Origin: Hypomesus transpacificus
Taxonomy: Eukaryota; Chordata; Actinopteri; Osmeriformes; Osmeridae
Reading direction: 5' to 3'
Assembly: GCF_021917145.1 (NCBI RefSeq)
Contig: NC_061073.1
Coordinates: 16,363,840-16,427,839 of the forward strand
Length of the DNA stretch: 64,000 nt
Positions 12,601 through 27,400 of the stretch are shown here, piece by piece. The notes below the pieces were generated by a model, which was not told where the DNA came from, did not search any database, and worked only from the letters and a program-made list of their open reading frames with translations. Each line of letters starts with the position of its first letter. The stretch's first letter is position 1. The position numbers and the translations under genes are program-made.

Positions 12601-14894
12601 AATAAAACAAATAAAGCGAATGCATGATTTTGATGGTCGAAGCAAAAATACAAACTTGAATTTCCTTTGGGATGATAAAGCCAATTCAAAAATAAACTGT
12701 ACTCACTTGAAACTGTTGCCGTGCGCCGTTTTGACCTCCATAGCTCTGTGTGTCCCTCTGCCCCTCCTCCCCTCTGTATTCCACTGCAGGGCCGACAGCT
12801 CCATGAGGGTATGGTTCATGCTCCTCCTCTGTGGAGATACTAGCACAGGCTACAGGCTTCTCTGTACCCGCGCTGGCATACCTGTAGCCCACATGGTTGT
12901 ACTGGTACTCCTGGCCTGGCTGCGTCCAGGTGTGGGGCAGAGGCTGGCTATGAGGAGAATTAGCATGGCCATTGATTTCCAAAACGCTTTCTTCATAGGA
13001 GTACTCAGCATGATAGGGGCCTTGGTCGAAATTGTCCTCGGAGTTCTCCAAAGACACAAAGAATGAAGATTAAAATTAAGTCATAGGCACGCCCGTTTAA
13101 ATAAGACATGGAGTGATCAAATATCTACCACAGGAAAAGAAACTGTAGTTAACCAACATCTTACCTCCACCTGGGAGGCAGATCTTTGTTGTCTGTTATG
13201 ATCAGACCATTCAGTTTGTTGGGGCCATTTTTGCTGTTGTCTGAGATGGTTAATATAAAACAATTGAATTATGTACAATAAAGACCTTGTAATGTCACTG
13301 AAGAGAAACACAACACGAACATATAACTCCTGAAACCTAGCCTTCTATCTGAGAAGTTTCCATGGAGGTATGACTAAGCTACCTGTTACTGGAGTCTTGG
13401 TTGCTGCAGGCAGAGTAATCCAGCTCTGGAGAGGACTCCTCCCTGCTGTCCTCCAGCATGTCATCTGGAAGGTCTGTCAGCAGCTTGTGCAACTGAAGAA
13501 GAAAAAAATACATGAAAATGACTCACTCAGGTTGCTTGGCAACAGGGTAATACTGAGAAAGTGTCACAAGTTCAGCTAAAAGAGGAAAATATTGACAGCA
13601 TTTTTCAGCTGCAACTCCTGACTTGAATGCTGAACTATGATGACTAAAACATGTACTCCCTGGTCTAAAAACACTCAACAAAACAATAAGGGTTAGGGTT
13701 AGCCACAAGGACAGACTTGTCCAGACTTTCAGTTTTCAGGCACCGATGTAGTCACACCACAGGGAACTTTTAGAATCAAAAATAAAACATCTACACTTAC
13801 TTCCAACAAGGACTGTTGAATGTCCCTCACAACCTTCACAGTGTCATCCACCATAGGACCCATGGCCCACTTCAACATGAACTAACTAAAAAGGCACAAG
13901 CGCTTCAGCCACTAAGGCGCATGTAGGCTAGTCCTGTATACAGAGAGTCCTCTGTATAAAAACATCCAAAATGTGTAAAGCATGCTCCTGGCTCTTGTGT
14001 TTTTGTCCCACAGACCCCCATTGTCTGCATGGACCATATATGTTGGTTAACTGGAGCAGAAACATTTTTGTGTGACAGCAACAAACATGTTCTACTTGAC
14101 CGACTAGTTTAAAGTATGCAAAAGTCTACAACATAAATTTAAATGTCAGATTTCAGTAGTAAATCCAAGTTTCCAGTAAAACTGTGTTCCACAATAAACC
14201 TATTTAATGGCATACTATCCTGGCTTAAAGATTTGTGTTTAAAAAAAAATTGGTGAGATGTGAAGCAACCAATAAGGAGTAGTGTGGGAAAACATTGGAC
14301 AGCTCCAGTTATATGGATAACACACCCAACTGCCTTTGACAGCCAATCACAACACAGGTGTAGGGTACAGCAGATTACTGAGTGGTGAGTAACAGCATGC
14401 CTAATTCTTATTGGAGCAAGCGATGCACCTTCAGAGCCCACACATTTGGACGATTTTCACTGCACTAACAACTGAAATACAGCATCAATTACAGGATTAC
14501 AACATAAAACACAAGCACTTGACGTCATGAACAAGGTATGTTGAGAGCTTGCCTGTGTACACAGACACATATTGCCCACTGCTATAACAAAACCAATATG
14601 CACAATGCAGACATTCCCAGTTTTCCAAGAGTAGCATGCTGCCTGGCAACTAAAGCACCACTGAAGACACACCTTGTTAAAATATGAATTCCGTTATCAA
14701 CACACTTGTCAGTCTATACAATGTAACTAAGTCACACTGGTGAGGGTGGAAATATTTGGTCCGTATTGCTACAGGTCAGATCCACATAAAAGGGAGCCTT
14801 CAAGCACCTCTTGTTCTCGTGCGTAGTCTTCTGGGTCGTACTCCTCCTCATCATGTTGAGTTTGCAGGGCTGCGCTATCAAAATCGATTGACAT
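4747..14894 (-). CDS. cep152: Centrosomal protein of 152 kDa (CEP152), complete
   Basis: Twenty-seven exons: 14894-14808, 13492-13383, 13240-13165, 13045-12707, 12549-12387, 12300-12160, 12067-11928, 11835-11635, 11427-11280, 11133-11042, 10955-10792, 10659-10446, 10286-10185, 10087-9957, 9782-9654, 9554-9425, 9341-9168, 8774-8331, 8181-8050, 7940-7281, 6960-6885, 6727-6560, 6453-6369, 6246-6164, 6021-5865, 5761-5658, 5558-4747. The product is 1753 residues (human about 1710). CEP152 is the pericentriolar scaffold that recruits PLK4 and CPAP for centriole duplication. Supporting matches: acidic N-terminus [10 protein letters not shown] with EEEYDPEDY (the PLK4-binding region in the family), [49 protein letters not shown], and the C-terminal [10 protein letters not shown]. 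Most of the protein is coiled coil. The exon 1 donor (GAG|GTGCTT) is weak. Exon 18 holds a tandem EAR(E/V) expansion absent from human CEP152 as I recall it. Confidence 0.93.
8578..8748 (-). repeat. cep152: Coding 12-bp minisatellite, EAR(E/V) repeat in cep152 exon 18
   Basis: On the plus strand the unit is CTGGCCTCCACC or CTGGCCTCCTCC. Read on the coding strand it encodes E-A-R-E or E-A-R-V, about 14 times in a row (residues near 857-913). Each unit is four codons long, so gain or loss of units keeps the frame. The alternating acidic/basic pattern suits a continued charged helix. Just downstream a second small repeat encodes two copies of GGASQTE-like sequence. Copy number is likely to vary between individuals (inference). 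Confidence 0.9.
9593..9622 (+). repeat. Run of 30 guanines in cep152 intron 15
   Basis: An uninterrupted G run lies between cep152 exons 16 and 15, about 30 bases from the exon 15 donor at 9654. On the transcribed sense (minus) strand it is a C run. Exact length is unreliable in homopolymers, and the DNA could form a G-quadruplex. Confidence 0.9.
9855..9948. repeat. CT/CTGT microsatellite next to the cep152 exon 14 donor
   Basis: (CTGTCT)n grades into (CT)n. On the minus strand it becomes an AG-rich tract beginning about 10 bases after the exon 14 splice donor (GT at 9956-9955). Confidence 0.85.
10325..10432. repeat. Degenerate minisatellite (ACACAG GGACACAGCG units) in cep152 intron 12
   Basis: Repeated words GACACAGGGACACAGCGAC lie between exons 13 and 12 of cep152 and end about 15 bases from the exon 12 donor at 10446. 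Units of 8 and 16 bases alternate irregularly. Confidence 0.8.
13801..13878 (-). other. Candidate alternative first exon of cep152
   Basis: Inside cep152 intron 1 the minus strand carries an ATG-led frame, [17 protein letters not shown]..., of 26 codons. It ends in a strong donor (GAA|GTAAGTG, GT at 13800-13799) in phase 0, the phase needed to join exon 2 at 13492. A second ATG at 13863-13861 has a good Kozak context (GCCATGG). The canonical start at 14894 matches vertebrate CEP152 and is preferred for the main product. This segment would give an isoform lacking the acidic N-terminus. It could also be chance; there is no protein-level support. Confidence 0.3.
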
Positions 14895-16161
14895 GGTGGA
14901 GGCCAAATTTAGATTTACCAGGACCTGAAGAAGCTAAAAAAACATGGTCCCATTAGATGATGGGACGCCATGACATCAACACAAAATCATATCCAGCTAG
15001 TTTAACTGATACACACGCAGTGTTTAGCAAGCACTCACGGAGGTAAACTTACCTAAAAAAGTGGTGGATGTCAACTCCTGTGCTTCCTAAATAATCGTAA
15101 CTGGTTAGCTAGACTAGCTATTAATGGGTGGTTGGCTCACTTGATTGTCCAGCAAACTCACTTAGCTTGCACACGCTAAACCGCTACAGTAGTTAATAAA
15201 CTTCAAATACAGATAGCTACGCGTTGTTTAGTATACATCTAAAGGCTTAGGTTGACAAACACCTAAAAAACTCGATTTATAATTTTTGCTAGCTAACAAT
15301 CGACTAGTTTAGCTAGCTCAGCTAGTCAGCTAGCTAGCTAGCATCATGGTTACCACAGTAAACAAAACGGAAAGCTACTATAAAACCACCTTAAAAGTTC
15401 CCGTGAGCTTAGTATTGAATTATAAAAAGCTGATATTAGTCTCACAACCATATCATGGTTGCATATAGAACAATTGTTTCACTAACTAGAGGTAATTTGC
15501 TCGTTATTGTTAATAGTATAACTTATTGAGCTATTTAGCTGGTCTCCGGCTTACTTCCTTATTGAATGTCGTGGACTAGCCTTGTTGCTTTGAAAGGGCG
15601 CGCCATAACAGCGGCAAAGCGCTTGTCTGTGATTGGCTGCATGGCTTCGGAGTTCAAGATCGTGTCAACTACAGCTTCTGCATGGGTTTACCATAGTAAA
15701 ACCCTTATCAATGATTGAAACAAACAGAGTCAGGCACACTGAACAATGCATTTAGTGGTGTATTTATATTGAGAAACAAAGCAGAACATTGCCTCAAAAA
15801 TATTAAATAAGTAATTTAATCGAGTAAAATGTTGAGCGCATTTTCTACAGCAGTGGCCTTCAGCCCAGGATTGAAGACCACTGTTCTACAGCGTTCAAGT
15901 CTGTTTAACATATCTTGTATGAAAGTGGACATGATGACAAAACAAACAACAACAAAAAGTTCATTATAATAAATGCAATTTGAAGTTTCCATAATCCATA
16001 TTGTAAAATAAATAAATACAATACGTGTTGACAATCAGGGAAGTAAAAACTTGCCACAAATTCCAGAGTTGGCTTTTATATCGTGTCTATGTCTATTACT
16101 ATGTCAGAAATAAACATAATCCATCTTAATGTTGACAAACACAGTGAATTGATCAAAATCT
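14895..16161. promoter_or_regulatory. cep152 promoter/5' UTR region and cops2 3' UTR
   Basis: No coding exon is seen. An inverted CCAAT box (ATTGG at 15632-15636), a GGGCGCGCC motif near 15597 and TTTGAA at 15589-15594 form a plausible cep152 promoter; CCAAT plus a CHR-like TTYRAA element is a common layout of cell-cycle genes (established for the class, inference here). The 15130-15340 stretch is rich in GCTAGC palindromes. On the cops2 side an ATTAAA signal on the minus strand at 15815-15820 may end its 3' UTR. Confidence 0.4.
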
Positions 16162-19823
<3,662 letters not shown>

Positions 19824-20265
19824 GCTTCACAAATGTAGCTAGCAAGCTCGCGGGCCAGATCTTGCAGTCACCACTCCGTTCTAAACCAGTTTGTTGTTCT
19901 CGACGTCGTAGCTGCTACGTCATCCCCCCACAGTGCTTTGCAGAGAGCATTCCGATTATTTGAACTAGCCCGGATTTCAGTCTTCCGCGTTATCTCCCTC
20001 TCTGACATTATATCTAACAAGTTACATAGTGTCATTTATATAGGTACAGTAGTCACAGAGACAGATACTTTTCTAAACGGCTAGAATATCAGTTTGCAGA
20101 AGTGATTTTCAACGAGTATCTTTCGTATTTCCGGGATACTCTTGTGACAGTCAGCTGATACTTTGTTGTATTCATTCTGTCTCACACATTGCAGCCAGCT
20201 TCGAGTTAAGTACATCTATTGATACAATTAGTATTATTTTGCGGGGCAAAGTGATTAGATAAGAT
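19824..20265. promoter_or_regulatory. Bidirectional promoter between cops2 and galk2
   Basis: The two start codons are divergent and 442 bases apart, with no other gene between. The two genes are divergent neighbours in human as well, so a shared promoter region is expected. GCTAGC and TTTCCGGGAT-like words are present, but I cannot assign specific factors. Confidence 0.6.
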
Positions 20266-22954
20266 ATGGCCACACATCCACCGAAGTTACAAGTTGTTAT
20301 GACTTCAAATGAAAGGTGAGTTAATCTTAGCTAAATTCACAGAACATATAACGAATCAGCATTGATAACAAATATACCTTCAAGTAAGAGTGCATGTTAG
20401 CAGTTGGCCAGGGCTGGTGGACTGTTCCAGTCTGTCAAGCTACTCCCTACTTATGTATTTTCCACTGTCCTATTTACAGGTTGCAAAACTTAAAAAAGAC
20501 CTTTCAGAAAATGTATGGAGAGCCTCCCCAGTTCTATGCCTGTGCTCCTGGGAGAGTTAATTTAATAGGTGAGAGTGATAACAGGAATTGTGCAGTCCAA
20601 ATTGCAAGTAACACTGAACTGAGCCTCATAATATGATTTGATTATCAGGGGAGCATATTGATTACTGCGGCTATGCTGTTCTCCCAATGGCGATTGAACA
20701 GAATATTCTTGCAGCGGTCTCAGTCAACGATTCCCAAACAATTCAGTTGGCTAATGCAAATCCCAAATACAAGTAAGAGACATCATCAATCTAAATGCAG
20801 ATGTTGTTTCTTTTGTTCTTCAGTTAATAAAGTTAGTTTTCCAAACAAAATGTTGTGGATGTTTTGCAGGGATTTCACCGTCTCTAGCAAGGATATCAGG
20901 ATAAACCAAGACAACCCTCAGTGGCATTATTACTTTCTCTGTGGTGTTAAGGGCGTTCAGGTATGTACTGAACAAACAAACATGAATATCATTCTGGTTT
21001 TACCATAAGAATGATCATAGAATTAACCTTATCTACCTTATCTAATAGTAATCCAAGGCATTGTCCAATCATGACTAGGATCACTTGGGTTTGTCTCCTC
21101 TGGCTGGGATGCGGTGTGTGGTGGATGGGATTGTCCCTCCAAGTTCGGGACTTTCCAGTTCAAGTGCCCTGGTGTGCTGTGCAGGTCTCCTGACAATGGA
21201 GGCTAATCACGAGTCTCTCTCTAAGGTAAAATGTTTGTTAACAGGGAAAGTGTAAGATCAATGCATAATAGTACAAGTTGACTAAATGCAAAGGACCCAT
21301 TTTGTGTCCTCCAGGTGGCGCTTGCTGAGATCTGTGCCAAATGTGAGCGCTACATTGGCACAGAGGGCGGCGGTATGGACCAGTCGATCTCTTTCCTGGC
21401 AGAGGGGGGAACTGTAAACAATCATTACAATTCACATATCTCATGACTAGCACAACACTTAAAGTCACACTACACATTTTCACTATGCTGCTCATGTCTC
21501 TGCATGGTTTCTATACAGAGTTTTAATGTGAGGGAATTGAGTAAAGACGTCATGTTTAACAGAAATCTTGCAGTCAATTTCACTATTTTGTGATAAAGTT
21601 GTTTGTCTGTCGTGTCTCAGGCAAAGCTCATAGAGTTCCACCCTCTGCGGGCCTCTGACGTCAGGCTCCCTGAAGGAGCAGTGTTTGTCATCTCTAACTC
21701 CTGCGTAGAGATGAACAAAGCCGCTACATCTCACTTCAACATTCGTGTCGTAGAGTGCCGGATAGCCACCAAGGTAATCTGGTGCTGTTCCCTTAATCCC
21801 AAAATCACGATGTCAAGTTCTGTCAGTGTTTCGAAACTATGTATAAAGAAAACACAAGACAGAGAATATTGGCAAGTGCCAGACAGAATATTTAACAGAG
21901 GTATGAGTAAGAAGTATGTGTAAGTTCTAGTAATCAAGTGAAAGATGAGTTAGAGTGCAGCGTTAACTGAGGAGGCTGGTGTGAACTCAGATGCTGGCTA
22001 AGGCCCGGGGCCTGGAGGGGAACAACCTTCTGAAGCTGGCTGAGGTCCAGACACAGCTAGATACCTCCCTGGAGGAGATGCTGGGCCTGGTGGAGGAGGT
22101 GCTGCATCCGGAGCCCTACAGCAGAGATGAGATCTGCAAGGTCCTGGGCATCACCTCTGAGCAGCTGTGTGAGGGCCTGCTCAGTGCCAATACCCAGCAT
22201 GGTGAGAGACTGTCAAAAGCAACGCTAGCCCATCTCAAAAGAGCATAATCAGTTCATATATTGAATAAATGGATTTGGGCTATCCAGGAAGTAGAATGTC
22301 CACCTGTCACTTATCATCTCACCATTGTGTGACCTATAACACAGATTTGATATGCATGGAGCTCTCCTCTCCCCTGTGTTTGGCAGTGACCCACTTCAAG
22401 CTGTTCCAGCGTGCCAGGCATGTTTATGGTGAGGCTGCCCGGGTGCTCCAGTTTAAGAGTGTGTGCGATTCTGCACCAGCTGGGGCCGTTCAGCTCCTAG
22501 GAGACCTGATGAACCAGAGTCACGCAAGCTGCAGGGACCTATACGAGTGCAGCTGCTCGGAACTCGACCAACTTGTGGACATATGTCTGTAAGTACGACA
22601 GATTGACTCCCTTTTTCAGTTGTTAAAATGAAACGAAAACGAAAGGTAACAAATGAATGCAGCCAACTCATTTAGTATTTAAAATGGACTTGTCCGCATG
22701 CTATATTTATTCATGCTGAGAATAGAAGTGCTTCTTTTGGCTCCAGGAACTCGGGGGCTGTGGGCTCTCGGCTCACTGGGGCCGGGTGGGGAGGCTGTGC
22801 CGTCTCCATGGTACCCAGTGAGAAGGTAGAGCCCTTCCTACAGAGGGTTCGGGAGCAGTACTACATGCCAGATTCCCGACGAACAGCTCTGGAGAAACAG
22901 AGTCTGTTTGTGTCCAAGCCCGGAGGAGGAGCAGCCATTTTTCTGGAACAGTGA
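20266..22954 (+). CDS. galk2: N-acetylgalactosamine kinase / galactokinase 2
   Basis: Ten exons: 20266-20315, 20480-20568, 20649-20772, 20870-20960, 21079-21225, 21315-21413, 21621-21773, 21991-22201, 22387-22588, 22747-22954. They give 457 residues (human 458). This cytosolic GHMP-family kinase phosphorylates GalNAc, and galactose at high concentration, at C1. Seen: the galactokinase signature [15 protein letters not shown] across exons 2/3, the ATP-binding motif [13 protein letters not shown] (about 138-150), [13 protein letters not shown] with the catalytic aspartate near 189, and the third GHMP motif [16 protein letters not shown] in the last exon. The start matches the human N-terminus in position (MAT...). 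No break was seen. The gene is convergent with atp8b4 on its 3' side. Confidence 0.97.
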
Positions 22955-24402
22955 TGTGGACGAAGGGGTCTTCACCTGCGTAGAACCTTTTGACCAGATG
23001 ATCTGCTCATTTCTGGACAAAGTGAATGACCTAACTTCATACCACACTTTTAAAGGTTTTTCATAATTAATGGTGGGTAAAACTGTTGCACAACATAAGG
23101 AAGGGAATTCAGCTTTCATACTTTTGTGTAATGCTCAATCAGATTTGAGGTCAAAATTGCTATTGACAATCAATAGCAATTATAAACGTATAATTTATCA
23201 GATTGGTAATTACAAAGGGAATTTTGTACTTTTTCTCTGACACTGCATCTATTTCTGCATTTTTGGAATTACATTTTAAAGGGTCTCTCTCATGATTTAC
23301 ACTGTATACATTCCAATAGTAAAGTATACAATTTATAATGGTTACAGTGATGTATGTTTGCTATCTGGGGTGTAATTTCAATAAATAGTTTATGAAGAAT
23401 AGCAACGAGAAGTTTATTTCCTGCAGTATATAAATCTATACCCATCACAAAAGAAAATAAATCAGTAATTGAAATAGCTTTGCTTGGTGAGAATATGTAT
23501 AAGCAACACGCGTGTAAACAAGAATCTATCTTCGGCTTTTCGAAAATATAAATGGATGCAATAAACATTTGAATGGTAGCACTTAAGGTGTAAAGTACAG
23601 GCAGGAAATAAAAACAGCAAATCATTTGTACAATCCAGAAACCATGGAAGAGTGTGCATTCAGCACATTGGGAAATTAGGTTAGAAAGTGCTGACAGCAA
23701 GAACATCAACATTATCCTCAACATCAAGCTTTCACCATGTTTGGATTTCCACTGAGTAGGTGCAGAGACTGCAGAACACTTTTAAGGAGCGTCTTGATTC
23801 TTTACATTTATATTTTTACAAAGACAGTTTTTTTTTTTTTTTTTTTTTTTAACTCCTAAATAGAAAGAGCTGCAAAAGGAACAGCTAGTCTCCATTCACT
23901 GTTCTTCTTTTGTTCGTAGACTGAGCGTCTTTCATTTTCTGCTTCCTGAATCTGATCTTGGTTGAGGTATCCATATCAAATGAAAGCTCTGTGCATTGAG
24001 AATAATTTTATATAAAAAGTTAGTCAACTTTGTCAACTTTGTCAACTTTGTTTCATTCACTGTCAATAGCAAAATGTTGTCAAACATATGGATGTGTTCA
24101 ATACATATTCTACCAATTATTCAGTTTTTGTATATACAGAATGTAAATCATTACATTTTAGACAGACATACAGTTCAGTACATAATTCATCACATTGAGT
24201 ATGCAGTCCATTTAAGTCTCCATCACATGGTCGTTGACCCGAATCCACTGGGACTCCACAGATTGCTCCTGAACACATCTATAACATGAGGTCCATGTTT
24301 GTCATTTAGTGTTATAGAGTGTGGAAAATCTAAGGACATACATCATGCATCCCTGCGCTGATTCCTTCAGAATGTGCTGGTGATGTTTGTGTGCGGTGAT
24401 AA
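22955..24402. other. Facing 3' UTRs of galk2 (plus) and atp8b4 (minus)
   Basis: galk2 has AATAAA at 23380-23385 on the plus strand. atp8b4 has AATAAA on the minus strand at 23413-23418. The signals are 27 bases apart and point past each other, so the transcript ends should nearly meet or overlap. A T run lies at about 23829-23850. Open frames here are AT-rich noise. Confidence 0.6.
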
Positions 24403-27400
24403 TCACCCAGAGAGACCTTCCTCAGTGTGCTGCTTGTGCAGACCGTGGTCTGCGCTCAAACACCTACTCTCTGAACCCCCAGTGCCTTCATCAGAGACAC
24501 TTGTTATGTCATTCTTCCTCAACCCGGTACTGAGGCCCCTGGGGCTGTCCTGGACCCCCCCGGCGGATGGAGAGGAGGGGGCAGGGGTCACCCTCATGTT
24601 CTTCCCTGAGGTGATCAGCTCTCCGTACCCTTGCTGATGAGCGAAGGCGTAGGCTGAGCGTCGGGAGCTGGTCCTGCGTACACGTCGCAGGTTCTGCTGC
24701 TGCGGTGCCTGCTTCCTGCTGGCCTGCTGCAGGAGGCGTACCTGCGAGGACAGAACAATGTCACGTGGAACTCATGTGCCTATATGTAGTTCATTTAGCA
24801 GACACGTATGACTAAAGTGATGTACAAGGGGAGTAAGTAACCTGTGGCCTTTAGAACTGCAGTGACATGCCCTCCCACTGAGCTCTACCCACCCCAGCAC
24901 CTGATAACACTGTGAAGTCATATCTTCACTACATGTCACATGTTCACTGAAATTCCCTGTACTACAAGCATTCATTTTCACAACAGCAATGTACAGGATG
25001 TTAAAAAATTGAAATACATCGAAATGAAAGGATTTCTGAGTTCTTCTCTCACTACAATTGTAAACCAAGTGAAATATTAGAGTTTGCTTCAAGTTCTCTT
25101 GACCTTTTCAGTGTGTGTGGGATGAAGGTCAGCCCTTAGGAAGCGAACAGCCAAACCCGGCATGACGCACACCACAGTGGTGAGAAGAATGACCAACCAC
25201 ACATTCTTCTGACTAAGACAGTTCCTGGCAGCTCCTGTTGACACATTAGAACGACGACACAAACTAGGACACCAGTTTCTTTATGGAAACTTGAAACTCT
25301 TCAAAGAGTTCATTCCAAGAGTTTTGCACTCACCAATAAAAGAGAACTGGTTAGGAAAAATGCCAAAAATGCCATCACTGTGCAAAGCAAATAATATGGC
25401 AAAGTAGACTGCCAGGCTACCCCACACAAAGAAGTGGTTCACAGCAGTCCAGTAGTTTGTGATCAGTCCAATCTGTGAGGGGAAAAAACAATGACATGCT
25501 CTAGACATACATACTGTATCAGTGTATGGTTTGAACAAAATTCACTATCTGTGAATAACAAAGATTACTGACACAGTCACTGTAGGTTCAAACACTGTCA
25601 CACCCCTGCACGAACAACAGGTTTTACTTTGAGAGACACTAAACAATGAGAGGACATGTAAACAAACCCATCTCCTTTCCTTTGACATAAAATAGGGCAA
25701 GTACAGCACGGCACTGTAATAATGTGATCTTACCTGGACACTAACCACAATGACTAAGGATGTCGCTATGGTGACAGCAAATGCCTGCTGGTCAGAGATG
25801 CGTGACCCGTCGTCCCCCACTGAGATGGAGAAAGCTCCGTAGGGGATGAAAAAGAGCACGAAAGAGGTGCACATCCCTTGCAAAGTGCAGAGAAAAAACT
25901 CCCTCTTGTTGAACAGGAGGTTGAGCTGTCCAGGCCTGTATAAACTTGGGTATCTGCGACTGTTCTGCTCATTGACGTCCTTAGAAAAACAAACGTACAG
26001 TCTATTGTGAGCAACGTCTGTTTGTTTGACTTGATTTTACTCTGTGAATATACGATATCAACTAATGTGATGTATTCTAGGTTGGATGGAGAGGAGGGTT
26101 AGTTATTTTAGGAAGATTTAGGATGGATGACGAGGCATAAGGTCCTGGAGGAAGTGTATTTTGAAAAGGCAAAAAGATGACATGGCATGTTCGATATTCA
26201 CCTGTCTGACGGGACAGAATCTTGAAAAGAAAAACGAATAGGAAAGTAAAAGATGGCTCAGGAAGTTGCCATAGGAACTGCTGAAAGATAAATGGACTTT
26301 AGTCCGGTGTGGAAGAAAACGAAAAGTGTTTTGAGAAAAGCCTGATATCGATTCTTATTATCATCATTTACATCGTTATCCTTAAATATGAATTGAGTGA
26401 ACCTGTAAAATATGTAAGAATAATTACAATATCAAAAGTATTATAGAAAAGGTTTTACCTGATCAAATATGCCCACAGCAAGGACTGGCAGGGATGTATA
26501 GACTATATTGAAGAGGGTAATAAACCACTGGTCATAAATAGTCTGAGAAAACAAGGGATAAAGGGATTAATTTAATAAATGCTAGTATTACTTTTGTCTG
26601 ACACAAATTCTTACCTAAATGTGAAATATAAAAATGTCTCACCTGTGCTGAAAAACCACAGAAGAACCCAAACCAGAAATGCACCAACGTGAAGGCAAAG
26701 TTCTTGTAAAAGAAATAACACAGGAAGTTGCACATACGAAAGTAGGACCATCGTCCGTGCACCAGTAGGAGGCGCTGCAGGAAGCGGAACTGGGCAAAAG
26801 AGTAGTCAGACGCCAGAACGGCCTGCATGCCCTCCTGTCCACTTATGCCAACTCCAATGTGAGCACCTGCAGGCACAGCACCACACAGTCACACAGCAGA
26901 TTGTACAGATATTCAGTGATCTCCATGCTTAGTATTTCAATTATCAGATGGGGCCAGATGGCTGAGCGGTTAGGGAATCGGACTATTAATCAGAAAATTG
27001 CCGGTTTGATTCCCGGCCGTGAAAAATGAATTTGTGTCCTTGGGCAAGGCACTTCACCCTACTTGCCTCGGGGGAATGTCTCTGTACTTACTGCAAATCG
27101 CTCTGGATTAAAGCGTCTGCTAAATGACTAAATGTAATTATCTTTGCAACACCCCAAAAAAACGAAAGTTTTTAAAGAGAAGCCCTCACTCTTGATCATG
27201 CTGACATCATTGGCTCCGTCTCCTATCGCCAGGGTAACGGCCCTCTTGGACCTCTTCACCAGCTCCACCACCTGGGCCTTCTGCATGGGCGTGACCCTGC
27301 AGCAGATGACCGTTTTACACATGCAGGCTGTGTCCAGCAGCAGCTGGTCCAGCTGAGGTTGGAGAGCCTGGGCCTGCAAGGCAGTCACATTAGACCCTGT

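Noticed and set aside
23290-23727. Cys/Leu-rich minus-strand open frame of 145 codons
   Set aside because: Lies in the AT-rich 3' UTR of atp8b4, has no recognised domain and no splice support.
26950-27020. tRNA gene suggested by A and B boxes
   Set aside because: The boxes are the head of a SINE with body, tail and target-site duplication; there is no complete cloverleaf with a proper acceptor stem.
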